Below are positions 7,937 to 17,247 of a DNA stretch of 64,000 nucleotides, in pieces. The notes beneath the pieces are model-generated. The model worked only from the letters and a program-made list of their open reading frames with translations, was not told the origin of the DNA and did no database searches. The position numbers and the translations under genes are program-made. Source of the DNA: Nocardioides sp. zg-1308. GTDB lineage: Bacteria > Actinomycetota > Actinomycetes > Propionibacteriales > Nocardioidaceae. Location of the stretch: NCBI RefSeq assembly GCF_013155375.1, contig NZ_JABJQY010000002.1, positions 1,240,001 through 1,304,000 of the forward strand. The letters are read 5' to 3'. Every line of letters starts with the position of its first letter. Position 1 is the stretch's first letter.

Positions 7937-10635
7937 GTGTCGTCCCGGTCACCGGCCCCGCCAGGCTGCTGGTGGGCGAGCCGCCCCGCGAGGGGTCGGT
8001 CGAGTTCACCGACGACCGCCGCACGATCGTCATGCCGATCCGCGGTGCGCTGCCGGTGCTGGGCAAGGTCCGCGACCGGGCCGACATCCACCCCTCGGTC
8101 GCGCTGCTGGCCGGCGCCGCGCTGATGGGCCTGCAGCTCGTCGCGTCCGGCCGCTTCGCACCGGACCCGGAGGGCCGGCACTGGCAGGTCGCCGGGCTCG
8201 ACACCGCCGACGAGCGCCGCATCGGCGAGCTCGCCCGGGCCCGGGCCTCCGACGGCTTCGACGAGGCGACCGCCGAGGGCATGGTGCGCGGGCTCCTCGA
8301 CGCCGTGGTCGACACGATGCCCCGCACGACTCCCGGCCGGTCGCGGCACCGGGCCCCGGCCGCGACCGTGCGCACCCCGCCGCCGTCGAGCCCCGACGAC
8401 TTCAGCGACCGGCTCCAGCAGCGCATCGCCCGCATCCGGGCGCGCGGCCGCGACGACCGACCCCACCTCGTCTCGATCTCCTTCCGCATCGAGGCCGACG
8501 AGGAGGAGCTGGTCGCCGGCGCCGTGCGGCTGGTGATGCAGGTGCACGCGGTCGACAACGCCGCCCACGTCGCCGACGCCTCCGAGCTGTGGGCCGACGC
8601 CGGCCCCGACGCCGCCCACGGGTTCGGCGAGCGGGCCCGCACCCACGCCGCGATCGCGCTGCGCTCGGCGGCCGACGCGTGGTCGGTGCTCGACCGGCTG
8701 CTCGACCTCCGCATCCCCGACGAGATCACCCTCGACTCCGACGAGATCCTCTCCCTCCTCGACGGCGGCGCCGCTGCGCTGACCGAGGCGGGCCACCCGG
8801 TGATGTGGCCGAAGTACCTCGACCGCGAGGTGACCCAGCGCGTCGAGCTCGGGCACCAGAAGGCCGCCGGCCGACGCGAGGAGCCGCTGCAGGACGGGCT
8901 CTTCGGACCGCAGGCCCTCTTCGGGTTCGAGTGGCAGCTCTCCCTCCACGGCGAGGAGCTCACCGCCGACGAGATGGACGAGCTGGCGCGCACGACCAGC
9001 CCGATCATCAAGCTCCGCGACAACTGGGTCGCGGTCGACTCGGCGGTCATCAAGCGCGCCCGCAAGCGGCTGATCCGCACGGTGACGCCCGTGCAGGCCC
9101 TCGCCGCCACCCTCACCGGCGTCGTCGACATCGAGGACGCTCCCTACGAGGCCGTGGTCGGCGCGAGCCTGCTCAAGGTCCGCGACCGGGTCCGGGAGGC
9201 GGTGACCGGCGACCTCGTGGCCGTCCCGGCCGCGCTGGACGCCGAGCTCCGCGACTACCAGCGCCGTGGGCTGTCCTGGCTGGCGGAGCTCACCTCGCTC
9301 GGGCTCGGTGCCTGCCTGGCCGACGACATGGGGCTCGGCAAGACGATCACCCTCATCGCGCTGCACCTCCACCGGGCGGGGGAGGGCGGTGGCGCCCCGA
9401 CGCTCGTGGTCTGCCCGGCGTCGCTGCTCGGCAACTGGGAGGCCGAGATCCGCCGCTTCGCGCCCGGGGTCGCCGTACGCCGCCACCACGGCAGCGCGCG
9501 CGACCTCGACGGCGTCAGCGGCGGTTTCGTCCTGACGACGTACGGCACGATGCGCAACGACGCCGAGCTGCTGGCGGAGGTGCCGTGGGACCTCGTCGTC
9601 GCCGACGAGGCACAGCACGTCAAGAACTCGCGGTCCGCCGCCGCCCGCGCGCTGCGCACCATCCCGAGCACCGCGCGGGTCGCCCTGACCGGCACGCCGG
9701 TCGAGAACGACCTCACCGAGCTGTGGTCGATCCTCGACTGGGCGATCCCGGGGCTGCTGGGCAGCCGCAACGCCTTCCGCAAGGTGTGGGCGGGGCCGAT
9801 CGAGTCGGGCCTCGAGCCCACCAAGGCGCGCCAGTTCGCCGACCTCATCGGTCCCTTCCTGCTGCGGCGGCGCAAGTCCGACCCCGGCGTCGCCCCCGAG
9901 CTGCCGCCCAAGACCGAGACCGACCACCTGCTCGGGCTCACCCGCGAGCAGGTCGTCCTCTACGAGACGCTCGTGCGCGAGTCGATGCGCCGCATCGAGG
10001 AGGCCGACGAGGAAACCCGCCGCGGCCTCGTGCTCAAGCTGCTGACCGGCCTCAAGCAGATCTGCAACCACCCGGCCCACTTCCTGCGCCAGCCCAACCC
10101 CAAGATGCGCGGCCGCTCGGAGAAGATCGAGCTCCTGGACGAGCTGGTCGGCACCGTGATCGCCGAGGACGGGGCCGTGCTCGTCTTCACCCAGTACGTC
10201 GCGATGGCCCGGTTGCTCGAGCGCCACCTCGCCGCGGCCGGCGTGCCCCACCAGCTGCTCCACGGCGGCACGCCGGTGCGCGAGCGCGACGCGATGGTGG
10301 CAAGGTTCCAGGCCGGGGGCACGCCGGTCTTCCTGCTGTCGCTGAAGGCGGGCGGCACGGGCCTCAACCTCACCCGCGCCGACCACGTCATCCACCTCGA
10401 CCGCTGGTGGAACCCGGCCGTCGAGGACCAGGCCACCGACCGGGCCTACCGCATCGGGCAGACCAAGCCGGTGCAGGTGCACCGCTTCATCACGCAGGGC
10501 ACCATCGAGGAGAAGATCGCCGAGCTGCTGGCACGCAAGCGCTCGCTGGCCGACTCGGTGCTGGCCGGTGGCGAGACCGCGCTCACGGAGCTGTCCGACG
10601 CCGAGCTGCGCGAGCTCGTGGAGCTGCGCCGGTGA
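7933..10635 (+). CDS. SNF2-family DEAD/DEAH-box helicase
   Basis: A 900-residue Swi2/Snf2 ATPase of the bacterial HepA-like group. The N-terminal 430 residues form the family's less conserved domain. The ATPase core then shows DDMGLGKT (about 465-472), DEAQHVKN near 558, LTGTPVEN, and in the second lobe QYVAMARLLE, LSLKAGGTGLNL and DRAYRIGQTKPV. These proteins translocate on duplex DNA and remodel protein-nucleic acid complexes; no precise role is established for this clade. GAGG at 7921-7924 serves the ATG. The stop overlaps the GTG of the SWIM gene (GTGA), so the two are translationally coupled and probably partners. Confidence 0.92.
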   Translation: MSVVPVTGPARLLVGEPPREGSVEFTDDRRTIVMPIRGALPVLGKVRDRADIHPSVALLAGAALMGLQLVASGRFAPDPEGRHWQVAGLDTADERRIGELARARASDGFDEATAEGMVRGLLDAVVDTMPRTTPGRSRHRAPAATVRTPPPSSPDDFSDRLQQRIARIRARGRDDRPHLVSISFRIEADEEELVAGAVRLVMQVHAVDNAAHVADASELWADAGPDAAHGFGERARTHAAIALRSAADAWSVLDRLLDLRIPDEITLDSDEILSLLDGGAAALTEAGHPVMWPKYLDREVTQRVELGHQKAAGRREEPLQDGLFGPQALFGFEWQLSLHGEELTADEMDELARTTSPIIKLRDNWVAVDSAVIKRARKRLIRTVTPVQALAATLTGVVDIEDAPYEAVVGASLLKVRDRVREAVTGDLVAVPAALDAELRDYQRRGLSWLAELTSLGLGACLADDMGLGKTITLIALHLHRAGEGGGAPTLVVCPASLLGNWEAEIRRFAPGVAVRRHHGSARDLDGVSGGFVLTTYGTMRNDAELLAEVPWDLVVADEAQHVKNSRSAAARALRTIPSTARVALTGTPVENDLTELWSILDWAIPGLLGSRNAFRKVWAGPIESGLEPTKARQFADLIGPFLLRRRKSDPGVAPELPPKTETDHLLGLTREQVVLYETLVRESMRRIEEADEETRRGLVLKLLTGLKQICNHPAHFLRQPNPKMRGRSEKIELLDELVGTVIAEDGAVLVFTQYVAMARLLERHLAAAGVPHQLLHGGTPVRERDAMVARFQAGGTPVFLLSLKAGGTGLNLTRADHVIHLDRWWNPAVEDQATDRAYRIGQTKPVQVHRFITQGTIEEKIAELLARKRSLADSVLAGGETALTELSDAELRELVELRR

Positions 10636-11354
10636 CCACCCCGGCCAGCGGCACGACCTACCCCCGGCTGGCCGCGCGCCGCGGCGCCGGGGCCGGCACC
10701 TGGTGGAGCAAGGCGGTGCTGCGTGCCGTCGAGGAGGCGGCCTTCAGCGCCCAGGACCTGCGGAAGGGGCGCGCGCTGGCTCGCGCCGGCTCGGTCGGCT
10801 CCATCACCGTCGCCGAGGGCGGGGCGGTCGCCGCGGTCACCGACGGCCAGGACGCGTGGACCGTCGAGGTGACCGTCCCGGTGCTCGACGAGTCCGACGC
10901 GGCGGCGTTCACCGAGCTGGTGGCGGCGGAGTCCGGCCGCATCGGGGCCCTGATGACCGGCCAGCTGCCGCACTCCATGGTCGAGGCGGTGGAGGAGGCG
11001 GGGGTCGAGCTGCTGCCCTACGGCGGCGAGCTGGGTTCGGCGTGCACCTGCGACGCCTGGCTGGACCCGTGCCCCCACGCGCTCGCGGTGCTGACGCAGC
11101 TGGCCTGGCTCATCCAGGCGGATCCGTTCGTGCTGACCCACCTGCGCGGGCTCTCACGTGAGCGGGTGCTGCGCGACCTGCACCGGATCACGACGCCACA
11201 CGTGGCCGTGGGCGACGACGGCGGTCCGGGCGGCGCGGACGCGACGGAGCCCGCCGGAGGGCCGGACCAGCTCGACGACCTCGTCGTGGCCGAGGACGCG
11301 GCGGTGCGGGCCGCTCGGCTGCTCCAGCTGGAGCACCCGTTCGACGCCTGGTGA
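10632..11354 (+). CDS. SWIM zinc-finger protein coupled to SNF2 helicase
   Basis: A 240-residue protein starting at GTG inside the helicase stop (GTGA). It carries a SWIM zinc finger, CTC...CPH, near residues 136-147 (CxCx(n)CxH), within the typical setting ACTCDAWLDPCPHALAV. SWIM domains bind DNA or protein. SNF2-SWIM gene pairs recur in actinobacteria, so a joint chromatin or repair function is likely though undefined. The C-terminal 60 residues are acidic and of low complexity. Confidence 0.85.
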   Translation: MTTPASGTTYPRLAARRGAGAGTWWSKAVLRAVEEAAFSAQDLRKGRALARAGSVGSITVAEGGAVAAVTDGQDAWTVEVTVPVLDESDAAAFTELVAAESGRIGALMTGQLPHSMVEAVEEAGVELLPYGGELGSACTCDAWLDPCPHALAVLTQLAWLIQADPFVLTHLRGLSRERVLRDLHRITTPHVAVGDDGGPGGADATEPAGGPDQLDDLVVAEDAAVRAARLLQLEHPFDAW

Positions 11355-11389
11355 CGCGGGTCGCGGCTCAGCGGGGGCGTACGGCGCGG

Positions 11390-11442
11390 GGTGGCGGCGG
11401 ATCGCACGCTGGAGGGGCCCCGCGGTGCGATGTGCCGCCACC
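11390..11442. terminator. long hairpin between convergent SWIM and ferritin genes
   Basis: GGTGGCGGC (11390-11398) pairs with GCCGCCACC (11434-11442), and inside it ATCGCA (11401-11406) pairs with TGCGAT (11426-11431). With 15 stem pairs and a position between converging genes, it is a likely bidirectional terminator. Confidence 0.55.
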
Positions 11443-11479
11443 ACGGGGGGTCGTCCGGCAACAAACGAGCCCCGCGGCG

Positions 11480-11995
11480 TCAGCGCGGCTCGGCCGGCGC
11501 GACGGGCAGCCGGGCGCCGAGCTCCTCGTCGAGGCGGAGCAGGCCCGGGCCGTCCTCGTTGATCATCTTGACCCGGCCGACGATCTCGCTGACCGTCGCC
11601 TCCTCCTCGATCTGCTCCTCGAGGAACCAGTTGAGCAGCGGGCGGGAGTCGAGGTCGCCCTCGGCCTCGGCTTGGCGGTAGAGGCTGCGGATCGACTCCG
11701 AGACCTTCTGCTCGTGGGCGAACGCCGCCTCGAAGGCGTCGAGCACGCTCCCCACCTCGGCGACCGGGGCCTGGACGGCACCGATGCGCGGGTGGTTGTC
11801 GCGGTCGGAGACGTGGTCGATGAACTTGTGCGCGTGCAGGATCTCCTCGTCGGCCTGCGCCCGGAACCACCGTGCGATGCCGGACAGGTCCATCAGCTCG
11901 AGTTCGATCGCGAGTTGGCGGTAGACCAGCGACGCCTGGAACTCCAGCGTGATCTGGGCGTTGAAGGCGTGCTCGAGGTTCTCACTGAGCTTCAT
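11480..11995 (-). CDS. non-haem ferritin
   Basis: A 171-residue ferritin, the usual length for bacterial FtnA/BfrB. The four-helix ferroxidase ligands are visible: Glu18 and the pair EEILHAH (about 50-56), followed by the later QIEEEATV segment. There is no haem-binding Met like that at position 52 of bacterioferritin. It should form a 24-mer storing ferric iron and limiting Fenton chemistry in the cytoplasm. ATG follows TAGGGT (12007-12002) by 6 nt, suggesting a leaderless, constitutive-looking promoter; I see no clear iron-box. Confidence 0.93.
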   Translation of the reverse strand: MKLSENLEHAFNAQITLEFQASLVYRQLAIELELMDLSGIARWFRAQADEEILHAHKFIDHVSDRDNHPRIGAVQAPVAEVGSVLDAFEAAFAHEQKVSESIRSLYRQAEAEGDLDSRPLLNWFLEEQIEEEATVSEIVGRVKMINEDGPGLLRLDEELGARLPVAPAEPR

Positions 11996-12073
11996 GACCT
12001 CACCCTATCGGGCGTGCTGGGCCCCACTTCCCGCCGCGCGGGACGCCCGGACGGGATGCCGGGAGGGACCGGC

Positions 12074-12625
12074 TCAGCCGAGCCCGAGCGCGCCGTGGGC
12101 CATGTCGCGCAGCACGTCGTGCATCTGCGGGTCGGGTAGCCGGCCGCTGTGCGGCGTGGAGTTGAGCAGCCCGAACAGCACGTGGGCCCGGGTGCGCGAG
12201 GCCTCGGGGCTGAGGTCGCCGTCGAAGCGGCGTACCTCGGTGGCCCACACGTCGACGTAGGCCCGCTGCAGCGCGCGCACGCGCTCGCGCGCCTCGTCGG
12301 GCAGGCTGCTCCAGTCGCGGTTGTGGACGACGATGAGGGCGCGGTGGTCGAGCGCGAACTCGATGTGCCACTCGACGAGCGCGGCGAGCGCCTCGCGAGC
12401 CCCGTCGGCCTTGGCCACCCGCGCCCGCCCCTCGGCGAGCAGCGTCTCGCTGATGCGGACCAGCATCTCGGCGAGCATCGCGTCCTTGGACTCGAAGTGC
12501 TTGTAGAGCGCGGGCCCCGAGATCCCGCAGGCGGAGCCCAGCTCGGCGACCGAGACGCCGTGGAACCCGCGCGCGGCGAAGAGCTCGGCCGCGATGTCGA
12601 GGATCTGCTGGCGACGAGGGGTCAC
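12074..12625 (-). CDS. TetR-family repressor, divergent to acyl-CoA carboxylase operon
   Basis: A 183-residue regulator with the N-terminal TetR helix-turn-helix (VAELGSACGISGPALYKHFESKD, read in two parts: VAELGSACGISG and PALYKHFESKD). The C-terminal half is the ligand domain. It faces the methylcrotonyl-CoA carboxylase operon across 88 nt that hold two related palindromes, so it probably represses both itself and the operon until an acyl-CoA or leucine-catabolic intermediate binds. That ligand is inferred from neighbours. GTG at 12625 is 7 nt after a TAACCT -10 box (12638-12633), a leaderless arrangement. Confidence 0.9.
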   Translation of the reverse strand: MTPRRQQILDIAAELFAARGFHGVSVAELGSACGISGPALYKHFESKDAMLAEMLVRISETLLAEGRARVAKADGAREALAALVEWHIEFALDHRALIVVHNRDWSSLPDEARERVRALQRAYVDVWATEVRRFDGDLSPEASRTRAHVLFGLLNSTPHSGRLPDPQMHDVLRDMAHGALGLG

Positions 12626-12633
12626 GGAGGCGA

Positions 12634-12651
12634 GGTTAGTGGCTGCTAACC
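12634..12651. promoter_or_regulatory. TetR operator O1 with embedded -10 of the regulator
   Basis: GGTTAGTGGCTGCTAACC is an 18-bp dyad with arms GGTTAG/CTAACC. Read on the minus strand its left arm contributes TAACCT, the -10 box of the TetR gene 7 nt from its GTG. Repressor binding would cover the promoter directly. Confidence 0.7.
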
Positions 12652-12687
12652 AGGAGGGGCGACGGACGCCGCCGGGGTGGACGCGTG

Positions 12688-12707
12688 AGGTTAACGATCG
12701 CTAACCT
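12688..12707. promoter_or_regulatory. TetR operator O2 with embedded -10 of the carboxylase operon
   Basis: AGGTTAACGATCGCTAACCT is a 20-bp palindrome with one mismatched pair, sharing the GGTTA...TAACC arms of O1 38 bp away. Its right arm holds TAACCT (12702-12707), the -10 box 6 nt before the GTG of the carboxylase beta gene. The matching arms and mirrored geometry indicate one repressor controlling both directions. Confidence 0.75.
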
Positions 12708-12713
12708 GACCGG

Positions 12714-14327
12714 GTGTCCGAGCCCCTGAGCGCCACCCCGGCCCCTCCACCGGTCCCCGCCACGATGCGTGAGCTCGTCGACGACCTGCGCGCGCGGCTC
12801 GCGCGGGTCCGCCTCGGCGGCTCGGAGAGCGCCCGCCGCAAGCACACCGACCGCGGCAAGCTGCTGGCTCGCGACCGGGTCGACCGGCTGCTCGACCCCG
12901 GCAGCCCGTTCCTCGAGCTGGCGCCGCTGGCGGCGTACGGCATGTACGGCGCCGGAGCGGGCGGCGAGGCCGAGGACCACGCCGTCCCGTCCGCCGGCGT
13001 GGTCGCCGGGATCGGCCGCGTGTCCGGCCGCGAGTGCGTCGTGGTCGCCAACGACGCCACCGTCAAGGGCGGCACCTACTACCCGATGACGGTCAAGAAG
13101 CACCTGCGCGCCCAGACCGTCGCCGCGGAGAACCACCTGCCCTGCATCTACCTCGTCGACTCCGGCGGAGCCTTCCTGCCCATGCAGGACGAGGTGTTCC
13201 CCGACCGCGAGCACTTCGGCCGGATCTTCTTCAACCAGGCGAACCTGTCCGCGCAGGGGATCCCCCAGATCGCCAGCGTCATGGGCTCGTGCACGGCCGG
13301 CGGCGCCTACGTGCCGGCGATGTCGGACGAGACGGTCATCGTGCGCAACCAGGGCACGATCTTCCTCGGCGGCCCGCCGCTGGTGAAGGCTGCCACCGGC
13401 GAGGTCGTGACGGCCGAGGACCTCGGCGGCGGCGACGTGCACGCCCGGACGTCCGGGGTGGTCGACCACCTCGCCGAGGACGACGCCCACGCGCTCGCCA
13501 TCGTCCGCTCGATCGTCGACACCCTGCCCGCCGTCCGCCCGGCCCGCGAGCCGGCCGCCGACGTCGAGGAGCCGCACGAGCCGCCGGAGTCGCTCTACGA
13601 CGTCGTGCCGACCGACACCCGCACGCCGTACGACGTGCGCGAGGTCGTGCGGCGCGTGGTCGACGGCAGCCGGTTCCACGAGTTCAAGAAGCTCTACGGA
13701 GACACGCTGGTGTGCGGCTTCGCCCGGATCCACGGCTACGAGGTCGGCATCGTCGCCAACAACGGCATCCTGTTCAGCGAGTCGGCCCTCAAGGGCGCGC
13801 ACTTCATCGAGCTGTGCAACCAGCGCGGGATCCCGCTGGTCTTCCTCCAGAACATCACCGGCTTCATGGTCGGGCGCGAGTACGAGAACAAGGGCATCGC
13901 CCGCGACGGCGCCAAGCTCGTCACCGCGGTCGCCTGCAGCGTCGTCCCGAAGTTCACCGTCGTCATCGGCGGCTCCTTCGGCGCCGGCAACTACGGCATG
14001 TGCGGGCGCGCCTACGACCCGCGCTTCCTGTGGATGTGGCCCAACGCGCGCATCTCGGTGATGGGCGGCGAGCAGGCCGCGTCGGTGCTGGCGACCGTGC
14101 GCAACGACACCCGCGGCGACCTCGAGGACGAGGCGGCCGTCGAGGCCTTCAAGGCCCCGATCCGCGAGCAGTACGAGACCCAGGGCTCGCCCTACTACGC
14201 CAGCGCGCGGCTGTGGGACGACGGGATCATCGACCCCGCCGACACCCGCCGGGTGCTGGGCATGGCGCTGGCGGCGACGTCGTACGTGCCCATCCCCGAG
14301 CCCCGCTACGGCATCTTCCGGATGTGA
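12714..14327 (+). CDS. accD1: methylcrotonyl-CoA carboxylase-type carboxyltransferase (beta) subunit
   Basis: A 537-residue biotin-dependent carboxyltransferase. The crotonase-fold signature [14 protein letters not shown] and the later [19 protein letters not shown] are those of the methylcrotonyl-CoA carboxylase beta group (MccB, mycobacterial AccD1) rather than propionyl-CoA carboxylase. It transfers CO2 from carboxybiotin to 3-methylcrotonyl-CoA in leucine/isovalerate breakdown. It is the first gene of an operon with the biotin-carrying alpha subunit 5 nt downstream and HMG-CoA lyase after that. The GTG start is leaderless-like, 6 nt after TAACCT inside operator O2. Confidence 0.92.
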   Translation: MSEPLSATPAPPPVPATMRELVDDLRARLARVRLGGSESARRKHTDRGKLLARDRVDRLLDPGSPFLELAPLAAYGMYGAGAGGEAEDHAVPSAGVVAGIGRVSGRECVVVANDATVKGGTYYPMTVKKHLRAQTVAAENHLPCIYLVDSGGAFLPMQDEVFPDREHFGRIFFNQANLSAQGIPQIASVMGSCTAGGAYVPAMSDETVIVRNQGTIFLGGPPLVKAATGEVVTAEDLGGGDVHARTSGVVDHLAEDDAHALAIVRSIVDTLPAVRPAREPAADVEEPHEPPESLYDVVPTDTRTPYDVREVVRRVVDGSRFHEFKKLYGDTLVCGFARIHGYEVGIVANNGILFSESALKGAHFIELCNQRGIPLVFLQNITGFMVGREYENKGIARDGAKLVTAVACSVVPKFTVVIGGSFGAGNYGMCGRAYDPRFLWMWPNARISVMGGEQAASVLATVRNDTRGDLEDEAAVEAFKAPIREQYETQGSPYYASARLWDDGIIDPADTRRVLGMALAATSYVPIPEPRYGIFRM

Positions 14328-14332
14328 GGACC

Positions 14333-16237
14333 ATGAACACCGTCCTGATCGCCAACCGTGGCGAGATCGCGCTGCGGGTCATGCGCACCGCGCGCCGCCT
14401 CGGGTGGCGCACCGTCGCCATCCACACCGACCTCGACGCCGGCGCTCCGCACGTGCGGGCCGCCGACCTCGCGGTGCGGGTGGGGTCCTACCTCGACGTC
14501 GACGCGGTCGTCGCCGCGGCGCGGGACAGCGGCGCCAGCTACGTCCACCCCGGCTACGGCTTCCTCTCCGAGCGGGCGCCGTTCGCCCGCGCGCTCGCCG
14601 AGGCCGGCATCACGCTGGTCGGCCCGTCCGCCGACGTGATGGACGCGATGGGCCGCAAGGACGCCGCCCGCGAGGTCGCGACCGCGGCCGGGGTGCCGGT
14701 CGTGCCGTCGTACGCGCTCGAGGACGACCCCGCGACGTTCACCTACCCCGTCCTGGTCAAGGCCGCGGCCGGCGGTGGCGGCAAGGGCATGAGGATCGTG
14801 CGGTCGGCGGCCGACTACGACGAGGCGTTCGCCGCCGCGCAGCGCGAGGCCCGCTCGTCCTTCGGCGACGACACCATCCTGGTGGAGACCTACGTCGAGT
14901 CCGGGCGCCACATCGAGGTGCAGGTGATGGGCGACGGCCACGGACACGTCCTGCACTTCTTCGAGCGCGACTGCTCGACCCAGCGGCGCCACCAGAAGGT
15001 GCTGGAGGAGGCGCCCGCACCGACCATCAGCGACGAGCAGCGGGCCGCCATCACGTCCTCGGCCGTCGCGCTCGCCGCGCAGTGCGGCTACACCGGCGCC
15101 GGCACGGTCGAGTTCCTGCTCGACGACGCGACCGGCGAGTTCTACTTCCTCGAGATGAACACCCGGCTCCAGGTCGAGCACCCGGTCACCGAGGAGGTCG
15201 TCCGGGTGGCGGGCGAGCGGGTGGACCTCGTCGAGCTACAGCTGCTCGTGGCGACCGGCGAGCCGCTGCCCTTCGGGCAGGACGAGATCAGCCTCGACGG
15301 CCACGCCATCGAGGCCCGCGTCTACGCCGAGGACTCCTTCCACGGCTTCCTGCCGCAGGCCGGGCGCACGTCGATCGTGCGGTGGGCGTCCGGCGAGGGC
15401 GTCCGCGTCGACCACGCCCTCGAGCCCGAGCAGGAGGTCAGCACCTCCTACGACCCGATGCTCGGCAAGGTGATCGCCTGGGGCGCCGACCGCGAGGCCG
15501 CCCGCTCCACCCTCGTCGCCGCCCTCGAGGACACCGCCGTCCTCGGCATCACCACCAACACCGGCTTCCTGCGCACGCTCGCCGCCTCCGACGAGTTCCG
15601 CGACGCCTCGATCGACACCGCCTGGCTCGACCGGCACGAGGTCCCAGCGCCCGACGACGAGCTCGCCGTGGTGTTCGCGGCCTTCACCGAGGTGCTGCTC
15701 GACACGATGGGGCAGCATGGGCCGTGGCAGGCCGACGGCTGGCGGATGGGAGCCGACCCCGCACCCGACACGGTCGTCCTGGGCGACGAGCCGGTGCTGG
15801 TCGACCGGCACCGCGACCGGGTGACGCGCGCCGGTCGCGAGCACGACGTACGCCTGATGTCGGCGGCCGACCACACCGTCCACCTGCTCGTCGACGGCCG
15901 CGCCGAGCGCGCCGTGCTCAACGTGCAGCGCGACGTCGTCGAGGTCGTGCACCGGGGCCAGCGCTGGGTGTGGGAGCGGCTCGACCCGTTCGGCGACCAC
16001 GCCGCCGCGGCCGGGGACGGCACCCTGCTCGCGCCCATGCCCGGCACCGTCCTCGCGGTGGGCGTCGCCGAGGGCCAGGCCGTGGCGGAGGGTGAGACGC
16101 TGGGGGTGATGGAGGCGATGAAGATGGAGCTCGCGCTCAAGGCGCCCTTCGCCGGCACCGTGACCACGGTCGGCGCCTCCGTCGGCGACCTCGTGAAGCT
16201 CGGCGCCGTCCTCTTCACGGTCGAGGCGGACGCATGA
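14333..16237 (+). CDS. accA1: methylcrotonyl-CoA carboxylase-type biotin carboxylase/BCCP (alpha) subunit
   Basis: A 634-residue protein with an N-terminal biotin carboxylase (ATP-grasp: GGGGKGMR near 144-151, EMNTRLQVEHPVTE near 274-287) and a C-terminal biotinyl domain whose EAMKM carries the biotinylated Lys597. It carboxylates biotin with ATP and bicarbonate and hands CO2 to the beta subunit encoded 5 nt upstream. The ATG has a weak GAGGA site. The stop overlaps the next gene (ATGA), giving translational coupling with HMG-CoA lyase. Full length for the family. Confidence 0.94.
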   Translation: MNTVLIANRGEIALRVMRTARRLGWRTVAIHTDLDAGAPHVRAADLAVRVGSYLDVDAVVAAARDSGASYVHPGYGFLSERAPFARALAEAGITLVGPSADVMDAMGRKDAAREVATAAGVPVVPSYALEDDPATFTYPVLVKAAAGGGGKGMRIVRSAADYDEAFAAAQREARSSFGDDTILVETYVESGRHIEVQVMGDGHGHVLHFFERDCSTQRRHQKVLEEAPAPTISDEQRAAITSSAVALAAQCGYTGAGTVEFLLDDATGEFYFLEMNTRLQVEHPVTEEVVRVAGERVDLVELQLLVATGEPLPFGQDEISLDGHAIEARVYAEDSFHGFLPQAGRTSIVRWASGEGVRVDHALEPEQEVSTSYDPMLGKVIAWGADREAARSTLVAALEDTAVLGITTNTGFLRTLAASDEFRDASIDTAWLDRHEVPAPDDELAVVFAAFTEVLLDTMGQHGPWQADGWRMGADPAPDTVVLGDEPVLVDRHRDRVTRAGREHDVRLMSAADHTVHLLVDGRAERAVLNVQRDVVEVVHRGQRWVWERLDPFGDHAAAAGDGTLLAPMPGTVLAVGVAEGQAVAEGETLGVMEAMKMELALKAPFAGTVTTVGASVGDLVKLGAVLFTVEADA

Positions 16238-17166
16238 GCGACCTCCCCATGACCGTGCGCGCCGACGGGCTCCCCGAGCGGGTCACGATCTACGAGGTCG
16301 GCCCCCGCGACGGCCTGCAGAACGAGCAGTCGGTCGTCCCGGTCGAGGTCAAGGCCGAGTTCGTACGACGCCTCGTCGCCGCGGGGCTGCCGATCGTCGA
16401 GGCCACCTCGTTCGTCCACCCGCGGTGGGTGCCGCAGCTCGCCGACGCCGCCGAGCTGATGGCCGACCTCGGCAAGGAGGGCCGGCACCTCCCGGTCCTC
16501 GTGCCCAACGAGCGCGGCCTCGACCGGGCCCTCGAGCTCGGGTTGGAGCACATCGCGATCTTCGGCAGCGCCACGGAGACCTTCGCGTCCAAGAACCTCA
16601 ACCGCACCTTCGACGAGCAGTTCGCGATGTTCGAGCCGACGGTCGCGCGCGCCCGCGAGGCCGGGATGGACGTCCGGGCCTACGTCTCGATGTGCTTCGG
16701 CGACCCCTGGGAGGGCGCGGTGCCGATCGAGCAGGTCGTCACGGCCGGGACGCGGCTGCTCGACCTCGGCGCGAGCCAGCTCAGCCTCGGTGACACGATC
16801 GGCGTCGCGACCGCCGGGCACGTGCGGGCCCTCGTGGCCGCCTTCGCCGACGCTGGCGTCGGCACCGACCGGTTGGCGATGCACTTCCACGACACCTACG
16901 GCCAGGCGCTCGCCAACACGTTCTCGGCGCTGCAGGCCGGCATCACGACCTTCGACGCCAGCGCGGGCGGGCTCGGCGGCTGCCCCTACGCCAAGTCGGC
17001 CACCGGCAACCTCGCGACCGAGGACCTGGTATGGATGCTCACCGGGCTGGGGATCGAGCACGGGGTCGACCTCGACGCCGTCGTCGCCACCAGCGTGTGG
17101 ATGGCCGGCCGCCTGGGTCGCCCCAGCCCCAGCGCCGTCGTACGAGCCCTCGGGTCCGCGGGGTAG
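16234..17166 (+). CDS. mvaB: hydroxymethylglutaryl-CoA lyase
   Basis: A 310-residue TIM-barrel lyase of the HMGL family. It shows EVGPRDGLQNE at 21-31, EATSFVHP, MHFHDTYGQA with metal-ligand histidines, and the Cys loop GLGGCPYAKSATGN with the catalytic cysteine. It cleaves HMG-CoA to acetyl-CoA and acetoacetate, the last step of leucine degradation. It overlaps the carboxylase alpha gene by ATGA. The operon lacks isovaleryl-CoA dehydrogenase and methylglutaconyl-CoA hydratase, so those must be encoded elsewhere. Its stop is 81 nt before the first sulfotransferase-like gene. Confidence 0.95.
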   Translation: MSDLPMTVRADGLPERVTIYEVGPRDGLQNEQSVVPVEVKAEFVRRLVAAGLPIVEATSFVHPRWVPQLADAAELMADLGKEGRHLPVLVPNERGLDRALELGLEHIAIFGSATETFASKNLNRTFDEQFAMFEPTVARAREAGMDVRAYVSMCFGDPWEGAVPIEQVVTAGTRLLDLGASQLSLGDTIGVATAGHVRALVAAFADAGVGTDRLAMHFHDTYGQALANTFSALQAGITTFDASAGGLGGCPYAKSATGNLATEDLVWMLTGLGIEHGVDLDAVVATSVWMAGRLGRPSPSAVVRALGSAG

Positions 17167-17247
17167 TCCGGTGGCGAACGGTTGCCCGAGGCGCCAGTCG
17201 ACGACCGGTTCCCACTGGACGACCCCGACTCGGGCACAATCAGCGCC

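Noticed and set aside
7885..10482. 865-codon open frame antisense to the SNF2 helicase
   Set aside because: Its amino-acid content is typical of a GC-rich reverse frame, no motif is visible, and the sense protein has all helicase motifs. The same reasoning removed the other long shadow frames.
17182..17247. upstream start for sulfotransferase-fold protein 1
   Set aside because: It would add 22 residues before the PAPS loop, whereas the paralogue at 19532 begins exactly as the ATG 17248 form does.
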